A stretch of DNA of 46,795 nucleotides from Amphimedon queenslandica (taxonomy: Eukaryota; Porifera; Demospongiae; Haplosclerida; Niphatidae): assembly GCF_000090795.2 (NCBI RefSeq), contig NW_003546277.1, forward strand, positions 338,217-385,011. Reading direction: 5' to 3'. The stretch's first letter is position 1. Each line of letters begins with the position of its first letter. This document shows, one piece after another, positions 1 through 11,400 of the stretch. Made by a program: the position numbers and the translations under genes. The notes beneath the pieces are model-generated. The model saw only the letters and a list, made by a program, of their open reading frames with translations, was not told the origin of the DNA and made no database searches.

Positions 1-2585
1 AACTTGTTCAACACGAACGTCTATCATGACCTTAAAATACGCCCACACATAATCATACCAGTTCTGACAGACTGGGAGGAGCTAGAGAGAGAGAGAGAGG
101 GGGGGAGAGAGAGGGGGGAGTACATGAACATAAAGAGACAGGTAGTGGAGGAGAGAGGGAGTATTAGCTCACGTGAGATATGTTACCGCTAAGAGCAGCA
201 TAAAGAGCTTTTTCATGATCGCAATATGACGACTATAAAAAAATAATAATTAATGACAATTCTTGGAAAAACCACTTCTTTGTATTCATAAGATTGTTTG
301 GTGTCACTGCATGCCAATAGTAGCGAGGTCACTTACACTTTTAACAAGTTCCCAGCAGGAGCTCTTCCATAAGGTACGACCAAGATTACCTTCAACCTCC
401 TCCAACTCACTGTCTATACCTGAAGGAGGAGAGAGAGAGGAATTAAAGTTATTATAATATTGTCGTTCACCTTTCAACAGGTTGGGGTCATGATAGAGTT
501 TCCAGCCGTCAAGAGTAGCTGACTTCCATGACTGACCGCAATGAAGACACAGTTCTTGAGCCTCAAATGAAACAGCAACTAATCCGTACCCTCCCTCCCT
601 CTTCAACCTCTCACCTTGTTAATGTCTCCTGCCCTAACACACTCAAACAGGTGCTTAGCAAGTGAAGCTTCATCTTTCTATATTAATAATCAGAGGATAA
701 GGATTACTGACTAAAACTAGCTCCTTCTCACCTCATCCAAGTCAGAGAGATGCTTCTTTTGTCTAGAGGGACCATCAGGATCCAGCTCAGTTACAATGTG
801 CTCCGTGTTAAGATTGTGTTGAACATCATGTAACGTGCTCTCCCTATCAAATACAATGAACAATATGTACCACTTGTACAGGTACAGGTACAATGTATTG
901 ATCTTACCAGCTCACTGAGTCAGTATAGTATTTCACTTTTGCTGGGAAATTGCTGAGTTGACGACTAGCAATATCTTCCAACCAATCAACTACAATCTGT
1001 GGATCACATGACACTCCCCCTGTTACCATGGAAACTCACCTGAGCCTGTCGTATGAACTTGTCAGACGAATAAAAGTCTTCAATGATTGACTTGTCAGTC
1101 CTTGGAAGAAGCTGTTAGTAAATAAAATTAATAATATCCACCATAATATCAAGTTAGTTTAGACATAGCCTCTATATAATGGACACTTTGGTAGTGTCTC
1201 TGTTATACAGAGGTGTCCTTTATGTGGAGGTTATTTTATACAGTAAGGAATGTAATTGGTACACTAGGTGCTGTCTGTTAAATGGAAGTGTACGCTATAG
1301 AGAGTATCCATTAAGAGAGACTATACTGTACCTCTCTCTCTATCATATCTTCTTCCTCCTCTTCTTCTTCAGAGGAGAGGCGGTCAGAGTAGAGCCCTCT
1401 CATTAGCTGCCAAGTGTCCCGCTCCAACTGCAACTCACGGAGTACATCCTTAACACTGAGGAGAGGGGTGGGAGGGTTAATAATATACACATAAACTCAC
1501 TTGGTGGGGTTTTCAAGGGATTTCAAGTGATCAATTTGGAAAGCACAAGTCTGAGAGAGAGAGAGAGATGGCAAGAGTATTACGATATCAGTATTTACTT
1601 GTTCCATTCCCTCCAATAGCTCCAGTAATTGTGCTGGACTGTTCTTCTCTTGAAGGTGGTTGTGGAATGTAGCCATTAGTTCCAAACCAACTGAAAGGGA
1701 ACATACAATGTACTAGCTCTTGCTCTCTCTCTCACTCCACCTTGAAGCATTGGGTGGTTGGGGTAGGTCTTCTCATTTAGTTTAAGAGGAGGAGAGGAAA
1801 GAGACTGATCTAATGACAGCTGGAAACTTGACTGATCCTCAATCTGTGAAAACTACACAAAAATAATCATTAAAATGCCCCAGTTATTAATCAACCCCTC
1901 CCCCTCTCTTACTAGTCCGGTATTATTAGTATCATTGGTCCTAGGACGTGGTGTGATTGGTGTTGCTGATAGTTCCATACGTCTTAACACACCTGATTCA
2001 TTCATCAGACTGAGTGTTACCTAATACAATGCACAGTACTAGTGGGTGAGTGGGCGTGTACTTACGTTTGGTGACCTGACAGAAGCCTCTAGTGTTGGCA
2101 GGTGGCTCCTAGAGGCTAGGGGTGTGGTCACAGGTGAAGCTCCGCCCAATACGGAGTCTAACGTCCTCAAAGCTGAGGAAAACACAAATACTTTAATAGC
2201 AATACACAACATTTCCTTCTATGTCAAAACCAAGGAGCCATTAAGAATTTAAAATACGGGTACAGGTACATGTTATTAATGCATTGAGCCTCCCATTATA
2301 CATGAATTAATATTACAATATTCCACACAGGCATTAATATACATACAGGTATTAATTCTTTCCGGTGCATCATCAGTTCTGGTCCTCCTTTGTAATACAG
2401 TGGATCTCAGAGCTCCTACTGGTCTAGCGACTGCTGGACTAGGCACATGCTGACTAAACACTCCTTCTGATAGAAACTGCCACCTGGAGAGGAGGTGAAA
2501 CAAATAAAGAGAGAGAGAGAGGGGCTGACCTGTTCGTGGTAGAAGAAACGCCAGTGGTGTCAGGCTCTTGATCAACCTCTTCCAT
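1..2585 (-). CDS. NUP107: Nuclear pore protein Nup107, copy 1, N-terminal part (cut by window edge)
   Basis: Nup107 is a scaffold subunit of the Y-shaped Nup107-160 complex of the nuclear pore. The start codon is at 2585 in a 56-nt first exon (2530-2585, reading MEEVDQEPDTTGVSS) that ends at a CAG/gtcagc donor. The second exon (2347-2482) begins with WQFLSEGVFSQHVPSPAVAR and encodes an Arg/Pro-rich disordered stretch. Further exons continue to base 1; the piece ending LLELLEGMEQ joins TCAFQIDHLKSLENP across a 48-nt intron at 1551-1598. The identity comes from copy 2, which holds the whole gene. The promoter side carries an inverted pair of GGGCGTGG/CCACGCC boxes at 2616-2643. The C-terminal half lies outside the window, so whether this copy is functional cannot be judged, but no frame break is seen in the exons read. 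Confidence 0.85.
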
Positions 2586-2615
2586 GTGGAGGACTATTAA
2601 TAATGGAGGTTATTT

Positions 2616-2643
2616 GGGCGTGGTTAAAATGAGCCACGCCTCC
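2616..2643. promoter_or_regulatory. Inverted GGGCGTGG / GCCACGCC boxes upstream of Nup107 copy 1
   Basis: GGGCGTGG at 2616-2623 faces AGCCACGCC at 2632-2640 with 8 bases between, 31 bp upstream of the Nup107 start. GGGYGTGGC is the usual binding core of KLF/SP zinc-finger factors. The same pair is kept in copy 2 at 44578-44602. Function is inferred from position only. Confidence 0.45.
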
Positions 2644-2744
2644 TTGCATTGTAATTGTTTTAAAAAGATGACAATAAAAAATATATCATTATACTATATC
2701 TAAAAAATAATATTGGTCTCTGCAAATTTTAAAAAAATTATAGT

Positions 2745-3897
2745 TTATTTCAATCCAATAAGTTCCATAAATTTATCCACTTTCTCATCGAGCCACTGTC
2801 TGTGGACAAACTCAAGGAGATCTTGAGGAAGTTTGGAGAAACCAACCTTACAGCCTAACATGGCACCACACACGGCTCCATTGCTATAGAAAAACAACAA
2901 AAATCATTAAAAACCAGTAACAAACATTGTCCCTCTTAGATCTAGAGGGAGTTTAGGAGACTTTTAGTCTCTCATATTTGCATGATCTATACTGGCTAAA
3001 GTCTAGCTGTCATTTTTAGTTAGACTGGTCTCCCAAAATTAAAAAAAAAGATGTAGTGTCAGTTTGTGAAATGATAAATATCTCACGTGTCTGCGTCTCC
3101 AGCCTCCATTATCAGTTCCATTATGAATTTACGAAAGTCAGTCCCAGTTCGAAGACCAAGGAATCCAGAACCAAGAGCTTTGAAGGTATAACCTATGGCC
3201 TTCTGCTCGCCCAGTTTAAGCGCTTTGAGGTTTTTGGCATTAATGTGGTCCTGGAACTCTTTCTCCTGGGCCTTCAACTCAATGTGCTTGATACCAGCCT
3301 GCAAGTGGAATAATAAGACAATGGAGCTACTAAAAGAATGATGATGACTTACTTTTGTTGATTCTTCAATTAGAGCCTTCATTTGATCCTTCTTGCTTAA
3401 GTCATAGCGTCCTTGCAGCATGAGTGCTATCTGTGGATACACAACAATAGGCAGTGCAGTATTAAAAGAGCACATAAGGAATGCATGCATCAGGAAAAAA
3501 ATTTAAAATAAAGAATTCTCTTCTTTTCATTTTTGGCAAAATTTGCCCAAAGTCTCTGTACTACAAAGTATGTAACTTTAAAAATTCATAAAAATCCAAT
3601 ATTGATCAGAATCAGCTCAAACTTTCAACATAAGTATATGTACATGTATCAGTTTATGGTACTACTCACAGCAGTTGTCATTGCGACACAGCTGGCAGTG
3701 CATCTTGGATCAGCATGAGTAACACGAGAAATGGCACAAGTATTGGAGACCACTCTTTCTAAATCTAGAGTAAATCATAATAATATTATTAATTAATATT
3801 CATTGACGCTTTACCATTAAAATGAAGTACCCCAAGTATAGAGGTACGCATAACGGCTCCATTAGCAGCTAAATATCTCCTAAAGTATCAAATGAAA

Positions 3898-3931
<34 letters not shown>

Positions 3932-4062
3932 TTTTTTTTTATTAACGAAAGTTAGAATTAGGACAAAGTTAGGGCAGGATGAAAAATGAAATAAAAATAA
4001 TTAGGTTGATAGAGATTTAAAAAAATAATAATAATTTAATAAGGATGAAGTTAAGTTATGGA

Positions 4063-4124
<62 letters not shown>

Positions 4125-4939
4125 TGTTTTTTACCCAGAGCTTTCCCACACATCTCTAGCAGCTGCGTGTGGATCAGTTAATATCAAAGGATGATGCAAT
4201 ACTTTGGATACTGTCATTCCGATACCAAATCCACCTGCATGTGTTAATTATTTATATAATATTTAAATTATTATGTCAAATTTTAAAGGTACCACTCACT
4301 GACCTGGGTCTCCCAGCTCAGGGAAGCCCTTCAGCATCCAGTCCCTCAGTCTTCTAGCGAAATCCTTCTCATCCACTATACCATTGTTCTCAACAACACT
4401 CAACAGGATGAGCAGCATCTGTGGACAGAACAGTAACAAGGAAATACCCTCTCCCTCCCTCTCATACTTGATCAGTATCATCAGTCCAGTCTCCCTGGTC
4501 CCACCTATTGTATTTAATTATATTTCATGTACAAAGTGTCTCTTGTTTCCTCCGTTACCTTGAGCGGTGAAAGTCCGGGACTATATCTTTATAACCTGAT
4601 GGTCCTTTAGCTCCATAAGTACCTTTAGCTTGCTCCTTTGTCATGAACTCTGTAGCAAGACCTAAAGAAAAGTGACTCCTATTAGCCTTTCCTTCCTCTC
4701 TTTTACACACCTATGGCGTCCCCTATTGCGTGTCCATATATAACTCCTTTGATCTTGTCGACCAGTTCATCTCTTGTGAGTTTAGTCCAGCTCTCTTGAA
4801 CAACGTGAGGTGGCGGGCCTGTCTCTGTAGCAGCTGGAGGGTTTGATGAAGAAGATTCTTCCTCAGTCTTGCTGTCTGATTTCACTGTCTCTTCTGCCTT
4901 AGGAGGATCAGTCTCACTGGTCACTGATGAAGGATCCAT
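2745..4939 (-). CDS. ADP-ribosylglycohydrolase family protein, copy 1
   Basis: Family enzymes (DraG/ARH, ADP_ribosyl_GH fold) remove ADP-ribose from proteins or related substrates using two divalent metal ions. The start at 4939 opens a Ser/Glu-rich N-terminus (MDPSSVTSETDPPKAEE), followed by KIKGVIYGHAIGDAIGV, the typical first motif. A middle exon gives WTDDTDQMLLILLSVVEN, holding the D-D-T-D metal motif. The exon ending MEAGDADT joins NGAVCGAMLG, the second metal motif. The last residues are FMELIGLK before TAA at 2745-2747. All key acidic residues are present, so the enzyme looks active. Introns include ATT runs at about 3898-3930 and 4066-4123, and a decayed satellite relic near 3535-3680. 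The gene starts head-on to nothing: its neighbour upstream, at 5021, runs the same way. Subfamily and substrate are not assigned. Confidence 0.9.
3898..4125. repeat. ATT microsatellites with an intervening 140-bp segment (intron)
   Basis: Two ATT runs (about 3898-3930 and 4066-4123) flank about 140 bp of AT-rich unique sequence in an intron of ADP-ribosylglycohydrolase copy 1. The right-hand gene copy has only one continuous ATT run at the same place, so the middle segment was either inserted here or lost there. Confidence 0.85.
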
Positions 4940-4968
4940 GATAGTCAAAGACAGTGCAATGTCACTCA

Positions 4969-5000
4969 GCCACACCTCCTTTAATTTTATAACCACACCC
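4969..5000. promoter_or_regulatory. CACC-type boxes upstream of ADP-ribosylglycohydrolase copy 1
   Basis: GCCACACCTCC at 4969-4979 and AACCACACCC at 4991-5000 lie 30-61 bp upstream of the start codon. The longer context GTCACTCAGCCACACCTCC is nearly repeated at 6921-6939 in front of the small membrane-protein gene, differing by one base. This resembles KLF/SP CACC boxes; the role is inferred. Confidence 0.4.
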
Positions 5001-5020
5001 ATACTAATAAAATTATTTTA

Positions 5021-6080
5021 CTAATTTTTCTCCTCAAACAAAAATTCATGGCACTGACTGTCAATAAACTCTTCAATAGATTCACCTAAAAATAAATAAA
5101 CATTTATAAACATCAATAAATACAATACCTATACTCTGTAGGAAGTCTTTGTTCAGTTCAATTGATGATGATTCTGATTCATATAAAGAATATTTCAAAC
5201 TGTAATCATCATAATCTGTTCCATTCTCTTGCAACTGATGTATAATATACACAAAAGATTTCTCTAATTCCAATTGAAAACCCTAACAATAATAACTAGA
5301 TCTAAATATGTTCCTAGTATGTATTTGCACAATATGATCTTGTTCACATATCAAAAGTCTCAAACACAAGAAATATCATTCAGTTATAACTTCACTTACA
5401 AGTGATGATGTTCCTTCCAAATATTCAATTCTTTCCTCTAGTTAGAATAATCACAATGATTCTTGTACCCTCCCTCACTCACCTTGCTCTTGTTCTAGTG
5501 CTTTCTCCAACATTGAAGAGATGTCCTTCTTCTTGAAATCAAAAGGTTTCACTGATAGAAGAGAAGGTTGAAAAGATCCAGCAAAACCTTTTTGATCTGA
5601 CTCAATTGACTTCAATATGGCGTCCCATCTTGTCTCAATTCTACTCAGAAAACTAACGGGAATGGATCTTGACATAACACCAATCCTGTTCGTTTTGCTT
5701 GAAATTGTTGAGTAGACTGTAGCTAAACCCATGCAATAAGTTGCTTGGAAATTCCCAGTCCTTGCATTAGTGAGTACAATAAACTTGACACCTTTAGTAT
5801 CTGTCATCTTTGGATTATTATCTTTAAGAACTACAAAAGCATCAATGATTCTCTTGTAAAAGTCATCAATGGTGGAAAGTCCTTCTTTAATTAAACCAAT
5901 CTTGAGAAGACCGAGCCATTGAAATACAAATGGAATCACCAGCTGCTGGCCTCTTGCCTTCATAATGCTCTCCCAGTCATAAGGAGCTGATCTGATGCTC
6001 CAGTAGAGAGGCTGATATGTGTAATATGATGGAGATACTGTTAGTAGTCGTACCAGACACTCATATTCCTCTTGAGTCAT
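5021..6080 (-). CDS. Unrecognised multi-exon protein
   Basis: I do not recognise this family. At least four exons can be joined on the minus strand. The large exon (about 5483-6089) contains MTQEEYECLVRLLTVSPSYY and ends LEKALEQEQGE at a gtgagt donor. A short exon near 5400-5440 gives ERIEYLEGTSSL. The next (about 5130-5285) gives GFQLELEKSFVYIIHQLQ and ends KDFLQSIG. The last gives ESIEEFIDSQCHEFLFEEKN and stops at 5021-5023. The product is about 300 residues, with alternating helical and beta-like stretches, an acidic C-terminus, and no signal peptide or membrane segment seen. The large exon is preceded by a good acceptor (ccctag at about 6090-6095), so a further 5' exon, coding or not, probably exists; the first in-frame ATG is at 6080. 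Frame continuity across four joins supports a real gene. Confidence 0.65.
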
Positions 6081-6090
6081 TGATATCACC

Positions 6091-6728
6091 TAGGGAATGG
6101 TGGTATTGTAGTCTCAATATCCACAGCATCATATAAACACTATACAACTCAGATTGCAACCACAATTGGTTTTTACAAATTTATCCTGAACTATAGTACA
6201 AGGTCTTTGGCCAAATTTTGCCAAAATTGAGGAGAGAAATCTCCATTTTTATTAGACTTTCTAATGCATATACATATTTTTATGTTGCATAGAAAGTTTA
6301 AGCTGATTCCGATTAAGTTTGGATTTTTTTACAAATTCTAAAAGTTGCTCCAAACGTCATTGTCAGCTCACAAGTTCAGCGCATACTTTGTGGGAAACCT
6401 CCTCCCTTACAATCACTATATAACAAACGTGGGGCAGTAATAAGGATGTGGCTAGTAAACCCACTAGCTGCATTGTGTCTGCAAATTGATAGTAATGAAA
6501 GATTGCAATTGAAAATACAATTAATGACACCAAAAATTAGCATTTCATAATAAGTGTAATACATTCTAATATTATAGCAAAAGTCTACATAATTTTTTAA
6601 AGCTAAATAAAATGTCCTAATGCTCACTGGGGTAAAGGATTTAGTTGGTTTTCTATCTTTAAAAATCGCAGAACTACTAATAGAACACGAGTCATCCTCC
6701 ATTTTCTTTCCCAAACCCCGCCTCTTCA
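6091..6728. other. Non-coding gap or 5' intron with a decayed satellite relic
   Basis: No coding exon could be supported. The part at about 6190-6360 resembles one degraded monomer of the 177-bp satellite: it contains a stretch like 'gcatagaaagtttaagctgattccgatt' broken up by changes, with matching order to the arrays at 8845 and 37627. The rest is AT-rich without visible signals. It may include the 5' exon of the gene ending at 5021. Confidence 0.5.
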
Positions 6729-6905
6729 TCAACTGCTATCAAGTCTCTCTTGGGCTTCTGCTGCTTTGCTCTTGTAGAACTCTCTCCTGTCCCGGAGCCA
6801 AGCGTTTCTCCTAGAGTGAACCTTCCATCCAATGACAGTCCCAAGAGTAACCCCGAGCAGAAATGATAAGAAAAACCAAAGAGAAGAGTTGGAAGTACCG
6901 GCCAT
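6729..6905 (-). CDS. Small single-pass membrane protein, 58 residues
   Basis: An uninterrupted 58-codon frame starts with MAGTSNSSLWFF and ends AEAQERLDSS before TGA at 6729-6731. Residues 9-27 (LWFFLSFLLGVTLGTVIGW) form one hydrophobic helix, followed at once by the basic stretch KVHSRR and an amphipathic, charged C-terminal helix. This fits a single-pass protein with a short outside or intermembrane N-terminus and the charged tail in the cytosol or matrix. I do not recognise the family. Coding is supported by the sharp domain layout and by promoter-like CACC boxes just upstream (6929-6967) that match those of the neighbouring ADP-ribosylglycohydrolase gene. A longer in-frame start 10 codons upstream (TGG/ATG context) is less likely because it lies in the promoter boxes. 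Confidence 0.6.
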   Translation of the reverse strand: MAGTSNSSLWFFLSFLLGVTLGTVIGWKVHSRRNAWLRDRREFYKSKAAEAQERLDSS

Positions 6906-7279
6906 TGCCTTTTTACTACTGTCACTGAGCCACACCTCCCTACGCTCTGCAGATTATGGGTGTGGCTAATCAGTAAACTAGTGCAACAAACTGGAGCATT
7001 CAGTGACACCAAACTGAGAAATACACGTCTTGAGTCTTACCACTGATAAGCATAGCAATGAAGGACAATAATAACTATTTATATTATATTGCTGTATTAT
7101 TAATTATCTCCAATTCTCAATAAATAAATCAACTATAATTATTCTGTACTGATGAGAAAAGTATCATATATTGTATATTGTACTCCATTGGCCAAAGCTC
7201 TAATAAAATCACAATAAAAATAAAATGAACTCAACTATAGGATAATAATAATGTATCTTGCACATTTAAAATGATGAGC
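6906..7279. other. Intergenic region: promoter boxes of the small gene and 3' flank of ATG9
   Basis: GCCACACCTCCC at 6929-6940 and GGGTGTGGCT at 6958-6967 form an inverted pair in front of the 58-residue gene. The remainder is AT-rich and presumably the ATG9 3' UTR, whose stop is at 7280-7282. No further gene is seen. Confidence 0.5.
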
Positions 7280-8373
7280 TTAAGTTTGAGGTGGAGGCTC
7301 AGAGTCTCTTGGAAGGAAAGGCTCAGTTAAACCTCCAGCAGTTGATGAGGGAGTGTGTCCAATGGTGGACTCAAGTCTTATATCAGCAGAACTCAGTGAG
7401 GAGTCACTTGGTAGGCAATGGTCATAGACAGTGAGAGCAACCTCTTGGGGCTGAGGAGGAGGAGGATGATAGGAAGGAACAATAGAACCAATAGGAGGAG
7501 GAGGAGGAGCTGCTGATGATGATGAGCCCTGACCATGAGAAGTCTTCATGACATCGTGGACCTAAATTATAATAATCAATAATAATCATCTTATGTTGAA
7601 ACTATAGTACTACTAATCTCAGGCTATAGCTAAAAATGAACTACTTTATAAAGCATATGAACATACAGTGTTATAGTGTAATAAACTAAAATTAACAAGA
7701 GAAGAGCTGGCTCATACAAGCAGCTGATCCTCTCTCACTCACCTGGTGTAACTTTAATGGAGTTAAAGAAGAGGCTTCATCATTGGCACTGGTAAATGAT
7801 GCCCAGATTGAAGTGTCCATGGAGCCTTGGAGTCTACTGACTCCAAACTGATGACTAGACAGTGAAAGAGGAGGAGGACTATCCTCTCTTGATAGAGTGA
7901 GGGACTGTTGCTGCTGCTGCTGTTGTGAAGAATGAAGCTCCTCCACTAATTAAAATAAACAATTATACTAGTCAAATAGCAAAGAAACTAATTACAACTG
8001 GACAATAATAATGATAATAATAGTAATAATGATCAAATAGGAAGTGGCCACTATTCATGTACTAACAAACAAGAGTAGGTTCCAATATCAACAAACCAAT
8101 AGTTAGATATATTGTACCTGATTCTTTTAGTTGAGTCAGAAAAGTGTCAGCATCTTCTCCAGCCTCCCAGTTTGGATTCTTTTGCTATAAATGAAATACA
8201 ACAAAGTACATGTACAGCTAATGAGTATTCTTCAAGAGTAATAAGTTAAGAATGGCATGATTGGGTTTCCCTTACAGTAAAGTTTAACAGAGATATTTCA
8301 GTCTTTCCCAACTCAGATCGTTCGTAATCTGTGGAACGAGCTAACTGGGAATTCTGCTGCCACTAAAACAAAC

Positions 8374-8454
<81 letters not shown>

Positions 8455-11400
8455 TAATTTCAACACGAAATAAACTTCATTACTTCAGAGTGGCCATGTT
8501 TACGTAAATTCATTTCTGCAAATGAGCACACATCACCAACACCTAACAACAAGAGGAGACAGTTAATGGCAGCACATCAGCCTCAGTCTAACACTAGTAC
8601 CTGAGACATCAATGGTGAAGTTCCTTAAGAAGTCAATAATATCCTGGGACTTGTTCCTCAATGAGAAGTAAAGGATGAAAGGAGTAACCAGTGGACTTAA
8701 GAGCTCATCAATCAAATAGGCAATGGTCAGTTGGAATACTTGACTGAACTGACTGCTCACCTGTTGATGTACACAAGTAGAAATTAATATCAAGACACGA
8801 GAGACTGTTAGTTAAGATTGCATCATGCTGTCTGTAATAAACTGGTTTTCTTAAAATGGCTGTAACTTGAAAAATTCAAGTTGGAATCACTTGAAACTTT
8901 CTACACAGCATAAGGACATCAATATGTATCAGAAAATGTAATAAAAATTTGGGGTGATTTTTTAGCCATTTTTTGGAAAAACCATGGACTATAGCCTTGG
9001 GTATTTTTCAGAATTTTGATGTTTTCTAAAAATGGCCGTAACTTGAAAAATTCAAGTCGGAATCGTCTCAAACTTTCTACACAGCATAAGGACATCAATA
9101 TGTATCAGAAAATGTAATAAAAATTTGGGGTGATATCGGAGTCATTTTTTGGAAAAAACCATGGGCTATAGCCTTGGGTATTTTTCCAAATTTTGACATT
9201 TTCTTAAAATGGCCGTAACTTGAAAAATTCAAGTCGGAATCACCTCAAACTTGCTACACAGCATAAGGACATCAATATGTATCAAAAAATGTAATAAAAA
9301 TTTGGGGTGATATCGGAGTCATTTTTTGGAAAAAACCATGGACTATAGCCTTGGATATTTTTCCAAATTTTGACATTTTCTTAAAATGGCCGTAACTTGA
9401 AAAATTCAAGTCAGAATCGCCTCAAACTTGCTACACAGTATAAGGATTATGGCAGTTGCTTCATTTTAATGTACTCACTTGTACAGTGTGGGGTTTCTCT
9501 TTCCACAGATCAGGCATGTAGTGTATCTCTTCAAGTATTTCTGTCATTAGTTCTTTAGGATCTCTTGTCTGATGCTATTCATGTCAACAACAGAATAATA
9601 GCATAAGAACAACAAGGCTTCACTCTTGCTCACAAACATGTACATGTATATGTACATTCACAGAGACAATGCTTATACATGTACATATCTATCTGTAGTT
9701 ATAGATTCACTTACTTCGTTAGGAATAAAGATCCTACATAGTGTTACAATGACACCTGAGAGTGTCAAATTAAAACTGATCATTACTAGAAATGACACTT
9801 ACCCAGTCCAGTGATGGCAGTCAGTATATTGTGAGCTGTCAGTAAATCCTCTTGAATTACTGTCAGTGTGAATAACACTGCTAGCAATGAACCAGCAACA
9901 AATGCAACGTTCCTATAAATAAATATTCAATAGTCATACAGTATAAAAGTGTATGTCCAGTTACCTGGCCAGTATTGTAGCCACTGGTAGTACAAACAGG
10001 TCCATATATTTACCAGCTGGTAGGTAAGCTCTGTTGAGTCTGACAATCAGTTCATGATCCAACTCGTTGAAATGTCTCAGGAATATCTTCCCAAACAATG
10101 ACCAACGGCGACGACCAAAGACACCAGGTTGTCGCTTCAGGAGCTGGACACACAATAAAGGATGTAACTAATGGTGCGGCTTACCTCTGCATAGGTGAAG
10201 AATGAGTATAATATTTGATAGAGAAAGATGAAAGGAGAGAAAACAAGATTAACAAGAGCTAGGACTGTAATGCGAAATCTCAGCCTACAAAATTGATAAA
10301 TAAATAATTAATCACAATTGATGTGAGAGAGATCCTTAGCCGTCAGCTTACTTTTGGATCAGTTCATATCTAGACAAAGACAAAAGACAATCAAATGCTG
10401 CCAATCATAACTAAAGGTACACACTCACTTTTTGGCAGCAGTCTTGTATTCTTCGTGAAGATGGTAGTTGTTTTTAAAAGGTGCTCCGGGTCCCCCTGTC
10501 ATCAGACATTGAAAGACAATAAAGGACTATGCACAACTACAGCTCAACTTACAAAAGAGCAATAGCTCATAATTATACTTTAGACCCATCGTAAAGAAAA
10601 CTCTGTATGTTGCATTGAATGATAAATTAAGGACAGTTTATGTACTTTTCTCCATAAAATGGAATCCATATCTTATAGGAAAGGACATCTTTATTGATCA
10701 TTGCCACCATGTAGTTCTTAAACCTCAATATTCTGTGATACACATCTGTGGTCAGATGAATATAGCAATAGATATTAGCACATTAGCTGTACAATGGTGC
10801 TATTATGTTAGAATAGTAAACTACAGCAAAGTTGTTAATGCATTGACATGCAGCACGTGTGTATCATTATTAGTATCTTTACCAATTTCAGTCAGTTCTT
10901 GCTTCCTTATGTTCATCTTGTGTGTATTCTGAGCTGATTTCAGTCTCTCCAGGACATCTCTCCAATTATAATTACGTAAGTCACTCTATAAAGAGGAAAG
11001 GATCAATAACACTAGACATGCTGTATAGCTGTCAGACAGTGATTATTAATTAATTAATTACTTACAGGAGGAATATCAAGAGCCTCAATGTAAAATCTTC
11101 TTATGCCGAGGAACTTGAAAAACCTCCAAATGGTTTTACAAAGTCGATGAAACCAGAAAATAAAAGCAAAAAATAATATCAAGACAAGAAGAGGATTTAT
11201 ACTATTAAGAATAAACTGAATGAGAGTATCATTAGAGTCAGGCTCACTGTTCTAGTCTGTCTATTTCAATCACATCTCCAAATGCCACGTCCTTCACTCC
11301 AGTTTCATTGGTGTAGACATCATCAGCAAAGAGGTTCTTAAAGTTAATGCAAGTGATCAAGAATGCAGAGAAGATACAGAGAAAAGCAAATTGACTAAAG

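Larger units (their letters stand above)
1..4965. repeat. Segmental duplication, left copy
   Basis: This stretch is the same sequence as 41788-46795, base 1 matching 41788 and base 4965 matching 46795. Exons, introns and promoter all align, with scattered substitutions (about 2-3% by eye) and indels in simple repeats. The offset drifts from 41787 to 41956 to 41830 because of repeat-length changes. It carries the 5' half of Nup107 and a whole ADP-ribosylglycohydrolase gene. Relative to the right copy it has about 140 bp of non-repeat sequence near 3934-4070 between two ATT runs, and a much shorter GA tract near 1553-1568. No breakpoint is visible. Confidence 0.95.

Noticed and set aside
10615..10932. 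105-residue plus-strand frame
   Set aside because: It runs antisense across two ATG9 exons and a 43-nt intron; its residues follow the reverse complement of conserved ATG9 coding sequence.
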